Assembly: GCF_004761865.1 (NCBI RefSeq)
Contig: NZ_SJDM01000007.1
Span: forward strand, 62,001 to 126,000
Length of the DNA: 64,000 nucleotides
Direction: 5' to 3'
Source: Crenalkalicoccus roseus
GTDB taxonomy: Bacteria > Pseudomonadota > Alphaproteobacteria > Acetobacterales > Acetobacteraceae
Shown here: one piece after another, positions 16,146-23,441 of the stretch
Numbering within the stretch: the stretch's first letter is position 1
How the letters are laid out: each line of letters opens with the position of its first letter
Made by a program: the position numbers and the translations under genes
The notes under the pieces: model-generated
Told to the model about the DNA's origin: nothing
Database searches by the model: none
The model's input: only the letters and a program-made list of their open reading frames with translations

Positions 16146-17197
16146 GCTTCCTTCCCAAGCCCAAGCTGCACCACCCGAAGCTGCCGACCAACGCGCTCGG
16201 CTACACGCGCCGGGACTATGAAGGCTCGATCAGCACCCTCTGCGCCGGCTGCGGCCACGACTCGATCAGCGCCGCCATCATCCAGGCCTGCTGGGAGCTC
16301 TCGATCGAGCCGCACCGCGTCGCCAAGCTCTCCGGCATCGGCTGCTCCTCCAAGACGCCGGACTACTTCCTCGGCGCGAGCCACGGCTTCAACTCCGTGC
16401 ATGGCCGCATGCCCTCGGTGCTGACCGGCGCCAACCTGGCGAACCGCGAGCTGATCTATCTCGGCGTCTCGGGCGATGGCGACAGCGCCTCGATCGGCCT
16501 CGGCCAGTTCGCGCACATCATGCGCCGTGGCGTGAACATGACCTACATCGTCGAGAACAACGGCGTGTACGGCCTGACCAAGGGCCAGTTCAGCGCCACC
16601 TCCGACAAAGGGTCGAAGGCAAAGAAGGGCGCCATCAACACCGACGAGGCGATAGACCTGGTGGCGCTGGCGCTGCAGCTCGGCGCCACCTACGTCGCGC
16701 GCGGCTTCTCCGGCGACAAGGAGCAGCTCGTCGGGCTGATCAAGGGGGCGCTGCGGCACAAGGGTGCCGCCTTCATCGACTGCATCTCCCCCTGCGTCGC
16801 CTTCAACAACCACGAGGGCTCGACCAAGAGCTACGACTATGTCCGGGAGCACAACGAGGCGGTGAACCGGCTCGACGTGATCCTCGGCCGCGCCGCGCTC
16901 ACCGCCGACTACGCACCGGGCACGGTGCAGGAGGTGGTGCAGCATGACGGCACCGTGCTGCGCCTGCGCAAGCTCGCCTCCGGCTACGACCCCGCCGATC
17001 GGATCGCCGCGATGAACTACCTGCAGGAGCGCAAGGCGGCGGGCGAGATCGTCACCGGCCTGCTCTATCTCGAACCGGAGGCCGAGGATCTGCACGATCA
17101 TCTCGGCACGGTGGAATTGCCGCTGAACCGCCTGGACGACGCGGCGCTCTGCCCCGGCGCGAAGGCGCTGGAGGCGATCAACGACGCGCTGCGCTGA
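16142..17197 (+). CDS. korB: 2-oxoacid:acceptor oxidoreductase beta (thiamine diphosphate-binding) subunit
   Basis: Beta subunit, 351 residues, carrying the thiamine diphosphate site: GVSGDGDSASIGLGQFAHIM near residue 107 with the NNGVYGLTKGQFSAT motif downstream. The TLCAGCGHDSISAAI segment at 32-46 holds cysteines typical of the family (Cys34, Cys37), and GIGCSSKTPDYF follows. Together with the gamma-alpha subunit it would oxidatively decarboxylate a 2-oxoacid to its acyl-CoA and pass electrons to Fe-S clusters and then to the FAD/NAD(P) subunit. It ends 15 bases from a convergent gene. Confidence 0.9.
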   Translation: MSFLPKPKLHHPKLPTNALGYTRRDYEGSISTLCAGCGHDSISAAIIQACWELSIEPHRVAKLSGIGCSSKTPDYFLGASHGFNSVHGRMPSVLTGANLANRELIYLGVSGDGDSASIGLGQFAHIMRRGVNMTYIVENNGVYGLTKGQFSATSDKGSKAKKGAINTDEAIDLVALALQLGATYVARGFSGDKEQLVGLIKGALRHKGAAFIDCISPCVAFNNHEGSTKSYDYVREHNEAVNRLDVILGRAALTADYAPGTVQEVVQHDGTVLRLRKLASGYDPADRIAAMNYLQERKAAGEIVTGLLYLEPEAEDLHDHLGTVELPLNRLDDAALCPGAKALEAINDALR

Positions 17198-17212
17198 CGC
17201 GCCGCGGCCGCG

Positions 17213-18313
17213 TCAGCGCCCGGTCGTGGCGCAGCCCTCGCGGAGATAGGCCATCTCCGCCGCGCTCAGCCGCTCGCCCTGTTGCCAGCGGAACATGGCA
17301 TCCAGGCAGCGGCGGTCGTAGGTGAGGCCCCGGCGCGGTGCCGGCCGCGCGGGCGGCGGCGGCATCGCCTCGGGCGGTGGTGGCACGGCCTCCGCGATGG
17401 ACGGATCCTCCGGCGGGGTGGCCTCGGCGGCGGGAATGCCGTCGCCGCGATCCGCCCCGAGGGCCGCCGCGTCGGGAGCCATTGCGGGCCACTGCCAGCC
17501 ATTGCCGGCCGGCCCTTCCCCAGCGATAGCTGCGGGGCCTACTGCGGGAGCAGGCGGCAGCGCCGTGCCGGACGGCCCGGCCTCCGGAGCCACGGGCAGG
17601 ATGAACGGCGCGGCCGGGGCCTCCCGGGGCGGCAAGGGCGCCGGAGCCGGCCCCGCCATCTCCGGCGGGTCGTCCTCGACCGGCCAGAAGCCGAGCTGAA
17701 GCCCGGCGGCGACACCAAGCAGGAACACCGTGCAGAAACCCAGCCCCAGCAGGACGCCCCGCGCCACGCCACGCAGGATGCCGTGATCCCTGCGGGCCGG
17801 TCCCTCCCAGGCCATGGCCGGAAGCGGCGCCTTCGCCCTGGGTGCTGTCTGCCTCTCGCGCCCCGCCGCCTGCCAAGCGGGATCGGCGTCCAACGCCTCC
17901 CGCACCGCCACGGGCCACGCGCCCCCGCCGGTCAGGGTCAGCGGGGCGAGGGAGGCAAAGGCCTCCTCGAGCAGCCAGGGCAGGCGCCGGAGCTGGGCTG
18001 GCTCCAGGCGGGTGTGCCAGACCGGCAAGGTGCCGGGGAACAGGTCGCGGAAACCGGAGGCGGCGAGCAGGCGCCGCAGCCGCGCCTCGGCGTTCGGCGT
18101 CACATCCGGCGCGAGATCCAGCAGGGCGATCCCGATGTCGGGATGTGCCAGGACATGGCAGCCGGTCGGCCCATCCGCCGGGGGCGCGGCGCCCTGCCGA
18201 CAGCGCCCGATGACTGACCAGCCCCGCGGCAGCGGTACCCCCAGCAGGCGCGATGTGCCGGTCGCCTCCCCTGCCGGCGCAGCGGGCGCCGGAAAGCGCG
18301 CATCATGCTCCAT
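17213..18313 (-). CDS. Hypothetical protein with one membrane helix and a proline-rich linker
   Basis: Not recognised. 366 residues from an ATG at 18311-18313. Three parts can be seen: an N-terminal globular region of about 170 residues (GCHVLAHPDIGIALLDLAPD and FRDLFPGTLPVWHTRLEPAQ); one clear membrane helix near 185-206 (GVLLGLGFCTVFLLGVAAGL); and a long proline/alanine-rich stretch (about 215-325) ending in a compact tail with two cysteines (RRCLDAMFRWQQGERLSAAE and YLREGCATTGR). The N-terminal part sits upstream of the helix with no signal peptide, suggesting a cytoplasmic domain and a periplasmic linker and tail. A palindromic repeat lies just upstream. Function unknown; coding status is supported by length and orderly domain layout. 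Confidence 0.6.
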   Translation of the reverse strand: MEHDARFPAPAAPAGEATGTSRLLGVPLPRGWSVIGRCRQGAAPPADGPTGCHVLAHPDIGIALLDLAPDVTPNAEARLRRLLAASGFRDLFPGTLPVWHTRLEPAQLRRLPWLLEEAFASLAPLTLTGGGAWPVAVREALDADPAWQAAGRERQTAPRAKAPLPAMAWEGPARRDHGILRGVARGVLLGLGFCTVFLLGVAAGLQLGFWPVEDDPPEMAGPAPAPLPPREAPAAPFILPVAPEAGPSGTALPPAPAVGPAAIAGEGPAGNGWQWPAMAPDAAALGADRGDGIPAAEATPPEDPSIAEAVPPPPEAMPPPPARPAPRRGLTYDRRCLDAMFRWQQGERLSAAEMAYLREGCATTGR

Positions 18314-18326
18314 CCGGCCGGAGCCT

Positions 18327-18390
18327 AGAGCAGATCCCGTTCAGGCGGAATCACTCGAACGGGTGAGGCCACCTGAACGGGAGCTGCTCT
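18327..18390. repeat. Imperfect palindromic intergenic repeat (REP-like)
   Basis: AGAGCAGATCCCGTTCAGG (18327-18345) and CCTGAACGGGAGCTGCTCT (18372-18390) are inverted copies matching at 18 of 19 positions, separated by 26 bases with further partial symmetry. The 19-base segment GATCCCGTTCAGGCGGAAT recurs exactly at 55801-55819. It may act as a terminator for the transcript coming from the right or as a dispersed repeat. Confidence 0.6.
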
Positions 18391-18583
18391 AAAGATCCGC
18401 ACGCCAGATCCAGAGGCCGATCAGGCTGGACACGATGGCGCCGAGCAGGGCGGCGCCGGTCCCGTCGGCGGCAAGCTCGCGGGCGATCGCGAGCCATAGC
18501 GCGAACACGCCGACCGCCACCGCCGCCCCGCCGATGAGCGAGGCGCGGGAGCGCTTGATCTGCCCGCCATCAAGGGGCGCCAC
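18389..18583 (-). CDS. Small predicted two-helix membrane protein
   Basis: 64 residues from GTG at 18581-18583, starting 8 bases after the stop of the hydroxylase/desaturase-like gene; GGAGTAGGCGG upstream may serve as its ribosome site. The sequence has a charged start (GGQIKRSRASLIGG) and two hydrophobic stretches (GAAVAVGVFALWLAIARELA and GAALLGAIVSSLIGLWIW). It resembles no family that I can name. Position and hydrophobic pattern suggest a real gene co-transcribed with its upstream neighbour, but a chance frame cannot be excluded. Its stop overlaps the outer edge of the palindromic repeat. Confidence 0.55.
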   Translation of the reverse strand: MAPLDGGQIKRSRASLIGGAAVAVGVFALWLAIARELAADGTGAALLGAIVSSLIGLWIWRADL

Positions 18584-18591
18584 GGTGCCGC

Positions 18592-19416
18592 CTACTCCGC
18601 CGCCGCCGGCGCGCGCGGCGTGCCGGCATGCGGATCGTCATGCGTGTTGCGCACGCGCTTCAGGTCGCGGCGCAGATGGGTCGTGTCGTAGCCGTTGAAG
18701 AGGTGCCCGAACAGCCCGCGGCGGAGGTCGCTGGTGCCGAACAGCCAGTCCGCGATCGGGTAGGTGAGGTTGAAGTTCCTCTCCATCATGATCGCGGTGT
18801 TGTGGTGCGCCGCGTGGTGGCGGCGGATGGTGTTGATGAAGGGGATGTGCCGGACGATGCGGTCGTCCTTCACGTGGCAGCAATAGTGGAACAGCTCGTA
18901 GTTCAGGTAGAGCGCGGTGTTGGTGATCAGCAGCAGCCAGCCGGCGTCCGGCAGGCCGAGCGCGCCGAGGATCGCCGCCGGAACCAGCGACAGGGTGATG
19001 AAGGTGACCAGCGCGTAGGGCGGAAAGAACACGATGCGGAAATCGCGGCTGTTGTCCAGCGTGTACTCGTTCTCCGTGAAGAACTGATGGTGCGCCAGGG
19101 TGTGGCGCTTGTAGATGCCCATCAGCCCCGGCACGGGGCGGTGCATCACGTATTTGTGGATCCACCACTCGAAGATGTTGGCGCCCAGGAAGGCGGCCGG
19201 CACCACCAGCCACTCGTACCAGGCGGGCGCCTGGATCTGCCGCGCGAAATACCAGATGGCGGCGAGGCCGATGGCGTAGATCAGGGCCACATGCGCCCAG
19301 CCATGGTAGAGCCGGCCGATCTTGCTGCGGAAATCCTGGCGGAACGCCTGCTGGCGACGCGACAGCCGGGCACGCCTCTCGGCATCGGCCTCGGCCAGGG
19401 ATGTGCGGCCACCCAT
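18592..19416 (-). CDS. Fatty acid hydroxylase / sterol desaturase-family membrane protein
   Basis: Diiron membrane oxygenase-family protein, 274 residues. The histidine clusters that bind the two irons are present: HKYVMH near residue 93, HTLAHHQ near 112, HYCCH near 178 and HHAAHHN near 201. Hydrophobic segments flank them (WYEWLVVPAAFLGANIF, LLLITNTALYL). Family members hydroxylate or desaturate lipids such as sterols, hopanoids, ornithine lipids or carotenoids; the substrate here is unknown. The start ATG at 19414-19416 follows a perfect GGGGGAGGAAAC site. A 12-base palindrome (19440-19451) lies in its promoter and matches a site upstream of the adjacent GntR regulator, so control by that regulator is likely. 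Confidence 0.85.
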   Translation of the reverse strand: MGGRTSLAEADAERRARLSRRQQAFRQDFRSKIGRLYHGWAHVALIYAIGLAAIWYFARQIQAPAWYEWLVVPAAFLGANIFEWWIHKYVMHRPVPGLMGIYKRHTLAHHQFFTENEYTLDNSRDFRIVFFPPYALVTFITLSLVPAAILGALGLPDAGWLLLITNTALYLNYELFHYCCHVKDDRIVRHIPFINTIRRHHAAHHNTAIMMERNFNLTYPIADWLFGTSDLRRGLFGHLFNGYDTTHLRRDLKRVRNTHDDPHAGTPRAPAAAE

Positions 19417-19439
19417 GTTTCCTCCCCCGCTTGCCACGT

Positions 19440-19451
19440 CTGATATATCAG
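19440..19451. promoter_or_regulatory. Palindromic operator-like site CTGATATATCAG
   Basis: A perfect 12-base palindrome, AT-rich against a very G+C-rich background, 24 bases upstream of the hydroxylase/desaturase-like gene and overlapping where its -10 box should be. The form (short dyad with a central ATAT) is typical of GntR-family operators, and a 9/12 match lies upstream of the neighbouring gntR gene. Confidence 0.55.
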
Positions 19452-19648
19452 TCGTGCGGCACCTCCGTCCAGCTCGGAGGCCGGGGGGCGCCTCGTTCCA
19501 GCGGCCATGCCACAGCCACGGAAAGTGAACGCGGCCGCCGCCATGCCCTCGATTCCACGTGCAGCGCCCCTCTGGGCCCGATCGCGGCCGGCCGCGATGG
19601 GAACCCGACAGCCTCGTGCGGATGCGCCCGGCGCCGCCGCCGGCCCTG

Positions 19649-20374
19649 TCAGGGGTCGGCCCCGACCGTGGCGCGCGTGAAGGCCTCGATGTAATCCAGC
19701 AGCCGGTCCGATGCCGCCGCGGCCGCCTCGGGCCTGGCCTGGCCGATGGCACGGGCCAGCGCGGCATGCACCGCGGCCGCCTGCGGCAGATCGGCGCTGC
19801 GCCGCCAGTGGATGAACCAGAACCGCCGCGACAGCCCGTGCATCAGCGTCATGGCGGCGGTGGCGAACTCGTTCCGCGCCGCCTCTAGCACCAGCAGGTT
19901 CAGCTCGCGGTCGAGGCGCAGGAAGGTGGTGTCGTCGCCAGTCTCGGCGGTCCGTTCCATCTCGGCGGCCAGGGCCAGCAGGCGCGCACGCTGCGGCACA
20001 TCCGCGCGGCGGGCGGCGAGGCGCGCGCAGAGCCGCTCCAGCTCCCGCCGTACTTCGAGCAGGCGCAGCTGCTCGCGCACATCCACCGCCGCCACGACGA
20101 TGCCGCGCCGCGGCAGGATCCGCACCAGCCGCTCCCGCGCGAGGCGCTGCAGCGCCTCGCGGATGGGGGTGCGACCGTAATGGAACCGCGCGGAGAGCTG
20201 CGCCTCGCTCACAACCTCTCCAGGTTGCAGATCCAGGCGGACGATCGCTTCCTCCAGCACGTGATAGGCGCGATCGGTCAGCGTGGCATCGGGCGCGGGC
20301 GCTGTCCTTCCGCGCCGGCGAGGGGGAGGCAGGCGGCGGGCGTGGCTGAGGGCGGCAGGCATCGTCTCAGACAT
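19649..20374 (-). CDS. GntR-family transcriptional regulator (FCD/FadR subfamily)
   Basis: DNA-binding repressor of the GntR family, about 241 residues from the ATG at 20372-20374; other in-frame ATGs at 20413 and 20362 are possible and none has a strong ribosome site. The winged helix-turn-helix is clear (LTDRAYHVLEEAIVRLDLQP, GEVVSEAQLSARFHYGRTPI, REALQRLARERLVRILPRRG). A helical C-terminal effector domain of the FCD type follows (EVRRELERLCARLAARRADV, FLRLDRELNLLVLEAARNEF). FCD regulators bind small carboxylates. An ATATATCAG half-palindrome 70-80 bases upstream matches the site at the hydroxylase/desaturase-like gene, suggesting autoregulation plus control of that gene. Confidence 0.87.
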   Translation of the reverse strand: MSETMPAALSHARRLPPPRRRGRTAPAPDATLTDRAYHVLEEAIVRLDLQPGEVVSEAQLSARFHYGRTPIREALQRLARERLVRILPRRGIVVAAVDVREQLRLLEVRRELERLCARLAARRADVPQRARLLALAAEMERTAETGDDTTFLRLDRELNLLVLEAARNEFATAAMTLMHGLSRRFWFIHWRRSADLPQAAAVHAALARAIGQARPEAAAAASDRLLDYIEAFTRATVGADP

Positions 20375-20444
20375 GACGCGAAGGGCCGATGCCGGCAATG
20401 CGCCCGTTGACATTGGTGACAACAGCCATCACAGTGGTATGCGC

Positions 20445-20456
20445 AAAATATATCAG
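20445..20456. promoter_or_regulatory. Second GntR operator-like site upstream of gntR
   Basis: AAAATATATCAG matches 9 of 12 bases of the palindrome at 19440-19451, sharing ATATATCAG, and lies about 70 bases before the gntR start in an AT-richer stretch where its promoter is expected. It supports autoregulation. Confidence 0.45.
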
Positions 20457-20565
20457 AGCGGTGCCAAGCCGCGCTTATTCCCGACCGGGCCCGGAATTCT
20501 ACGAAAGCCTGGTCACGACAGCGTCATTGCGGCGTTGCCGCCGGGTTTGGGGAGAGAACGTCCGC

Positions 20566-20591
20566 AGGCGGGTCCCGCAAGGGGCCCGCCT
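20566..20591 (-). terminator. GNRA-loop hairpin downstream of fdsA
   Basis: AGGCGGGTCCC and GGGGCCCGCCT form an 11-pair stem (one G-T pair) capped by the tetraloop GCAA, about 70 bases past the fdsA stop. No T-run follows on the minus strand. It is a likely terminator or 3'-end stabiliser for the formate dehydrogenase transcript. Confidence 0.5.
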
Positions 20592-20660
20592 TGCGTGTCC
20601 TGGAGCCGCTTCCACTCGGCTGGCTTGCGGCAAGGGCTTCAGCCCGTTGTCGGTGCGGAG

Positions 20661-23441
20661 TCACGCTCCTGGCTGGCTGCACCCCTCCGCGGGCTGCTCC
20701 ACCCCGTCACTCTCCGCCTCCAGCCGCGCGGCGCAGTATTTGAAGCCGGGGATCCTTCCGGAAGGGTCGAGCTGCGGGTGGGTGAGCAGGTTCGCCGCCG
20801 CTTCCGCATAGGCGAAGGGGATGAACAGCATCTCCTCCGGCAGCCCGGGATCGGCGCGCAGCGTCAGCCGCACCACGCCGCGCCGCGTCACCACGCGCGC
20901 CGTCTCGCCGGGCGCGAGGCCGAGCCGCGCCAGCGTCGCCGGAGAGACGGAGACGGTCGGCGCCGGCTGCAGCGCATCCAGCACGCCCGCGCGGCGCGTC
21001 ATGGTGCCGGTATGCCAGTGCTCCAGCTCGCGCCCCGTGCTCAGCACGAAGGGGAACTCCGCATCCGGCGCCTCGCTCTCCGGCGTGAGGCCCGCCGGCA
21101 CCAGGCGGGCGCGTCCGGTCCCGGTGGGGAAGCGATCGGCGAAAACGATCGCCTCTCCCGGCGCGTCCGGCGCGGGGCAGGGGTAGGTGACGCTGCTCTC
21201 GCGCTCCAGCCGCTCCCAGGTGATGTTGGCGAGGCTCGGCATCGCCTGCGCCATCTCGGCGAACACTTCGCGCGGATGGGCGTAGCGCCAGCCGAGGCCG
21301 AGGCGGCGGGCGATCTCCACGATGATGGCGAGGTCCTGCCGCGCCTCGCCCGGCGGCGCCACGGCGGCACGCCCGATCTGCACCTGGCGGTTGGTGTTGG
21401 TGACGGTGCCCTCCTTCTCCGGCCAGGCGGAGGCGGGCAGCACCACATCGGCCAGCGCCGCCGTCTCGGTCAGGAACAGGTCCTGCACCACCAGATGGTC
21501 GAGCCGCGCCAGCGCCGCGCGCGCATGGGCGAGGTCGGGATCCGACATCGCCGGGTTCTCGCCCATGACGTACATGCCGCGGATCTCGCCGCGCTCCGCC
21601 GCCTGCAGGATCTCCACCACGGTGAGGCCGGGATCCGGCCGCAGCGCCGCGTCCCACAGCGCCTCCATCCGGGACCGCGCCGCGTCGTCGGTGGTGCGGC
21701 GGTAATCCGGCAGCATCATCGGGATCAGCCCGGCGTCGGAGGCGCCCTGCACGTTGTTCTGGCCCCTCAGCGGGTGCAGCCCCGCCCCCGGCCGTCCGAC
21801 CTGGCCGCAGAGCAGCGCCAGCGCGATCAGCGCCCGCGCGTTGTCGGTGCCGTGCACGGATTGCGACACGCCCATGCCCCACAGCACCAGCGCCGCGCGC
21901 GCCCGCGCGAACAGCCGCGCCACGCGGCGGATCTGCGCCGCCGGGACGCCGCAGAGCGGCGCCATCGCCTCCGGCGTCGCGCCCGCGACATGGGCGGCCA
22001 GCGCCGCGAAGCCGTCCACCCGCGCGGCGACGAATTGCCGGTCGTACAGCTCCTCCGCGATCACCACGTGCAGCAGCGCGTTGAGCAGCGCCACGTCCCG
22101 CCCGGGCGCGAAGCGCACCACCTCCCGCGCGAAGCGGTCGAGGCCGTTGCCGCGCGGATCCATGACGATCAGCGCCGCGCCGCGCGTCGCGGCGTCCTTC
22201 AGGTAGGTGGCGGCGACCGGGTGGTTCTCGGTCGGCCGCGCGCCGATCACCAGGATCACGTCGGACTGCGCGGCGGCGGTGAAGGGCGCGGTGACGGCGC
22301 CGGAGCCGATCCCTTCCAGCAGCGCCGCGACGCTCGCCGCGTGGCAGAGCCGCGTGCAGTGGTCCACGTTGTTGGTGCCGAAGCCGGTGCGCACCAGCTT
22401 CTGGAACAGATAGGCCTCCTCGTTCGAGCCCTTGGCCGAGCCGAAGCCCGCAAGCGCGTCCGGCCCATGCGCGTCGCGGAGGGCGCGCAGGCCCGAGGCG
22501 GCGCGATCCAGCGCCTCCTCCCAGGACGCCTCGCGGAATTTCGCCCGCGCGGCGCGTGGATCGAGGCAGTCGGCCGGGTCCTTGGCGGCGCCCTCGATCC
22601 GCAGCAGCGGCCGCGTGAGCCTTTCCGGATGGCGGAGATAGTCGAAGCCGAACCGGCCCTTGACGCAGAGCCGCCCCTGATTCGCCGGCCCGTCGCGGCC
22701 CGTCACCTCGATGATGGCGCCGTCGCGGACGCGGAACTCCACCTGGCAGCCGACGCCGCAATAGGGGCAGACGCTCGCCACCGCGCGCTCGGCCGGCGCG
22801 CCGCGGTGGCCGCGCGCGTCCAGCACCGAGGCGGGCAGCAGCGCGCCGGTCGGGCAGGCCTGCACGCATTCGCCGCAGGCGACGCAGCTCGACTCTCCCA
22901 TCGGGTCTTCGAGGTCGAACGCCACCCGCGTCGCCATGCCGCGCCCGGCGAGGCCGATGACGTCGTTGTGCTGCACCTCGCGGCAGGCGCGCTCGCACAG
23001 GCCGCACTGGATGCAGGCGTCGAGCTGCACCGCCATGGCGGGGTGGGAGAGGTCGGGCGCAGGCCGCGCCGGCTCGCGCGGGAAGCGCGAGGCGCTGACG
23101 CCGAGGCGTGCCGCCCATTGCGCGAACCCGCCCGTCGCGTCGCGCGGCTCGGCATCGGCGAGCAGCAGCTCGAACACCATGCGCCGTGCCGCCTGCGCCC
23201 GCGCGCTTGCCTCGCTGCGCACCACCATGCCCTCGCGCGGGGCGCGGATGCAGGAGGCGGCCAGCCCCCGCTCGCCCTCGATCTCGACCAGACAGGCGCG
23301 GCAATTGCCGTCCGGCCGATAGCCGGGGCGGGGCAGGTGGCAGAGATGCGGGATGGCGACGCCGGCGCGCCACGCCGCCTGCCAGATCGTCTCGCCCGGC
23401 GCCGCCTGCACCGCCGCGCCGTCCAGGGTGAAGCGGATCAC
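20661..23441 (-). CDS. fdsA: NAD-dependent formate dehydrogenase alpha subunit (molybdenum, FdsA type)
   Basis: Catalytic subunit of a soluble formate dehydrogenase (926 residues), oxidising formate to CO2. An N-terminal [2Fe-2S] domain comes first (IPHLCHLPRPGYRPDGNCRA, then CLVE), then [4Fe-4S] motifs CIQCGLCERACREV and CVACGECVQACP, then the molybdopterin domain with its own cluster CPYCGVGCQVEF. The molybdenum-ligand cysteine is in NNVDHCTRLCHAASVAALLE, so this is a cysteine, not a selenocysteine, enzyme. MGVSQSVHGTDNARA and the C-terminal molydopterin domain (FVLSTGRELEHWHTGTMTRR) complete the fold. GTG at 23439-23441 overlaps the upstream stop. FdsC/FdhD and FdsD, usually next in the operon, are not in this window. 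Confidence 0.93.
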   Translation of the reverse strand: MIRFTLDGAAVQAAPGETIWQAAWRAGVAIPHLCHLPRPGYRPDGNCRACLVEIEGERGLAASCIRAPREGMVVRSEASARAQAARRMVFELLLADAEPRDATGGFAQWAARLGVSASRFPREPARPAPDLSHPAMAVQLDACIQCGLCERACREVQHNDVIGLAGRGMATRVAFDLEDPMGESSCVACGECVQACPTGALLPASVLDARGHRGAPAERAVASVCPYCGVGCQVEFRVRDGAIIEVTGRDGPANQGRLCVKGRFGFDYLRHPERLTRPLLRIEGAAKDPADCLDPRAARAKFREASWEEALDRAASGLRALRDAHGPDALAGFGSAKGSNEEAYLFQKLVRTGFGTNNVDHCTRLCHAASVAALLEGIGSGAVTAPFTAAAQSDVILVIGARPTENHPVAATYLKDAATRGAALIVMDPRGNGLDRFAREVVRFAPGRDVALLNALLHVVIAEELYDRQFVAARVDGFAALAAHVAGATPEAMAPLCGVPAAQIRRVARLFARARAALVLWGMGVSQSVHGTDNARALIALALLCGQVGRPGAGLHPLRGQNNVQGASDAGLIPMMLPDYRRTTDDAARSRMEALWDAALRPDPGLTVVEILQAAERGEIRGMYVMGENPAMSDPDLAHARAALARLDHLVVQDLFLTETAALADVVLPASAWPEKEGTVTNTNRQVQIGRAAVAPPGEARQDLAIIVEIARRLGLGWRYAHPREVFAEMAQAMPSLANITWERLERESSVTYPCPAPDAPGEAIVFADRFPTGTGRARLVPAGLTPESEAPDAEFPFVLSTGRELEHWHTGTMTRRAGVLDALQPAPTVSVSPATLARLGLAPGETARVVTRRGVVRLTLRADPGLPEEMLFIPFAYAEAAANLLTHPQLDPSGRIPGFKYCAARLEAESDGVEQPAEGCSQPGA

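Noticed and set aside
20389-20811. 140-codon plus-strand frame between gntR and fdsA
   Set aside because: It runs antisense into the fdsA C-terminus, has no ribosome site and no recognisable composition or motif.
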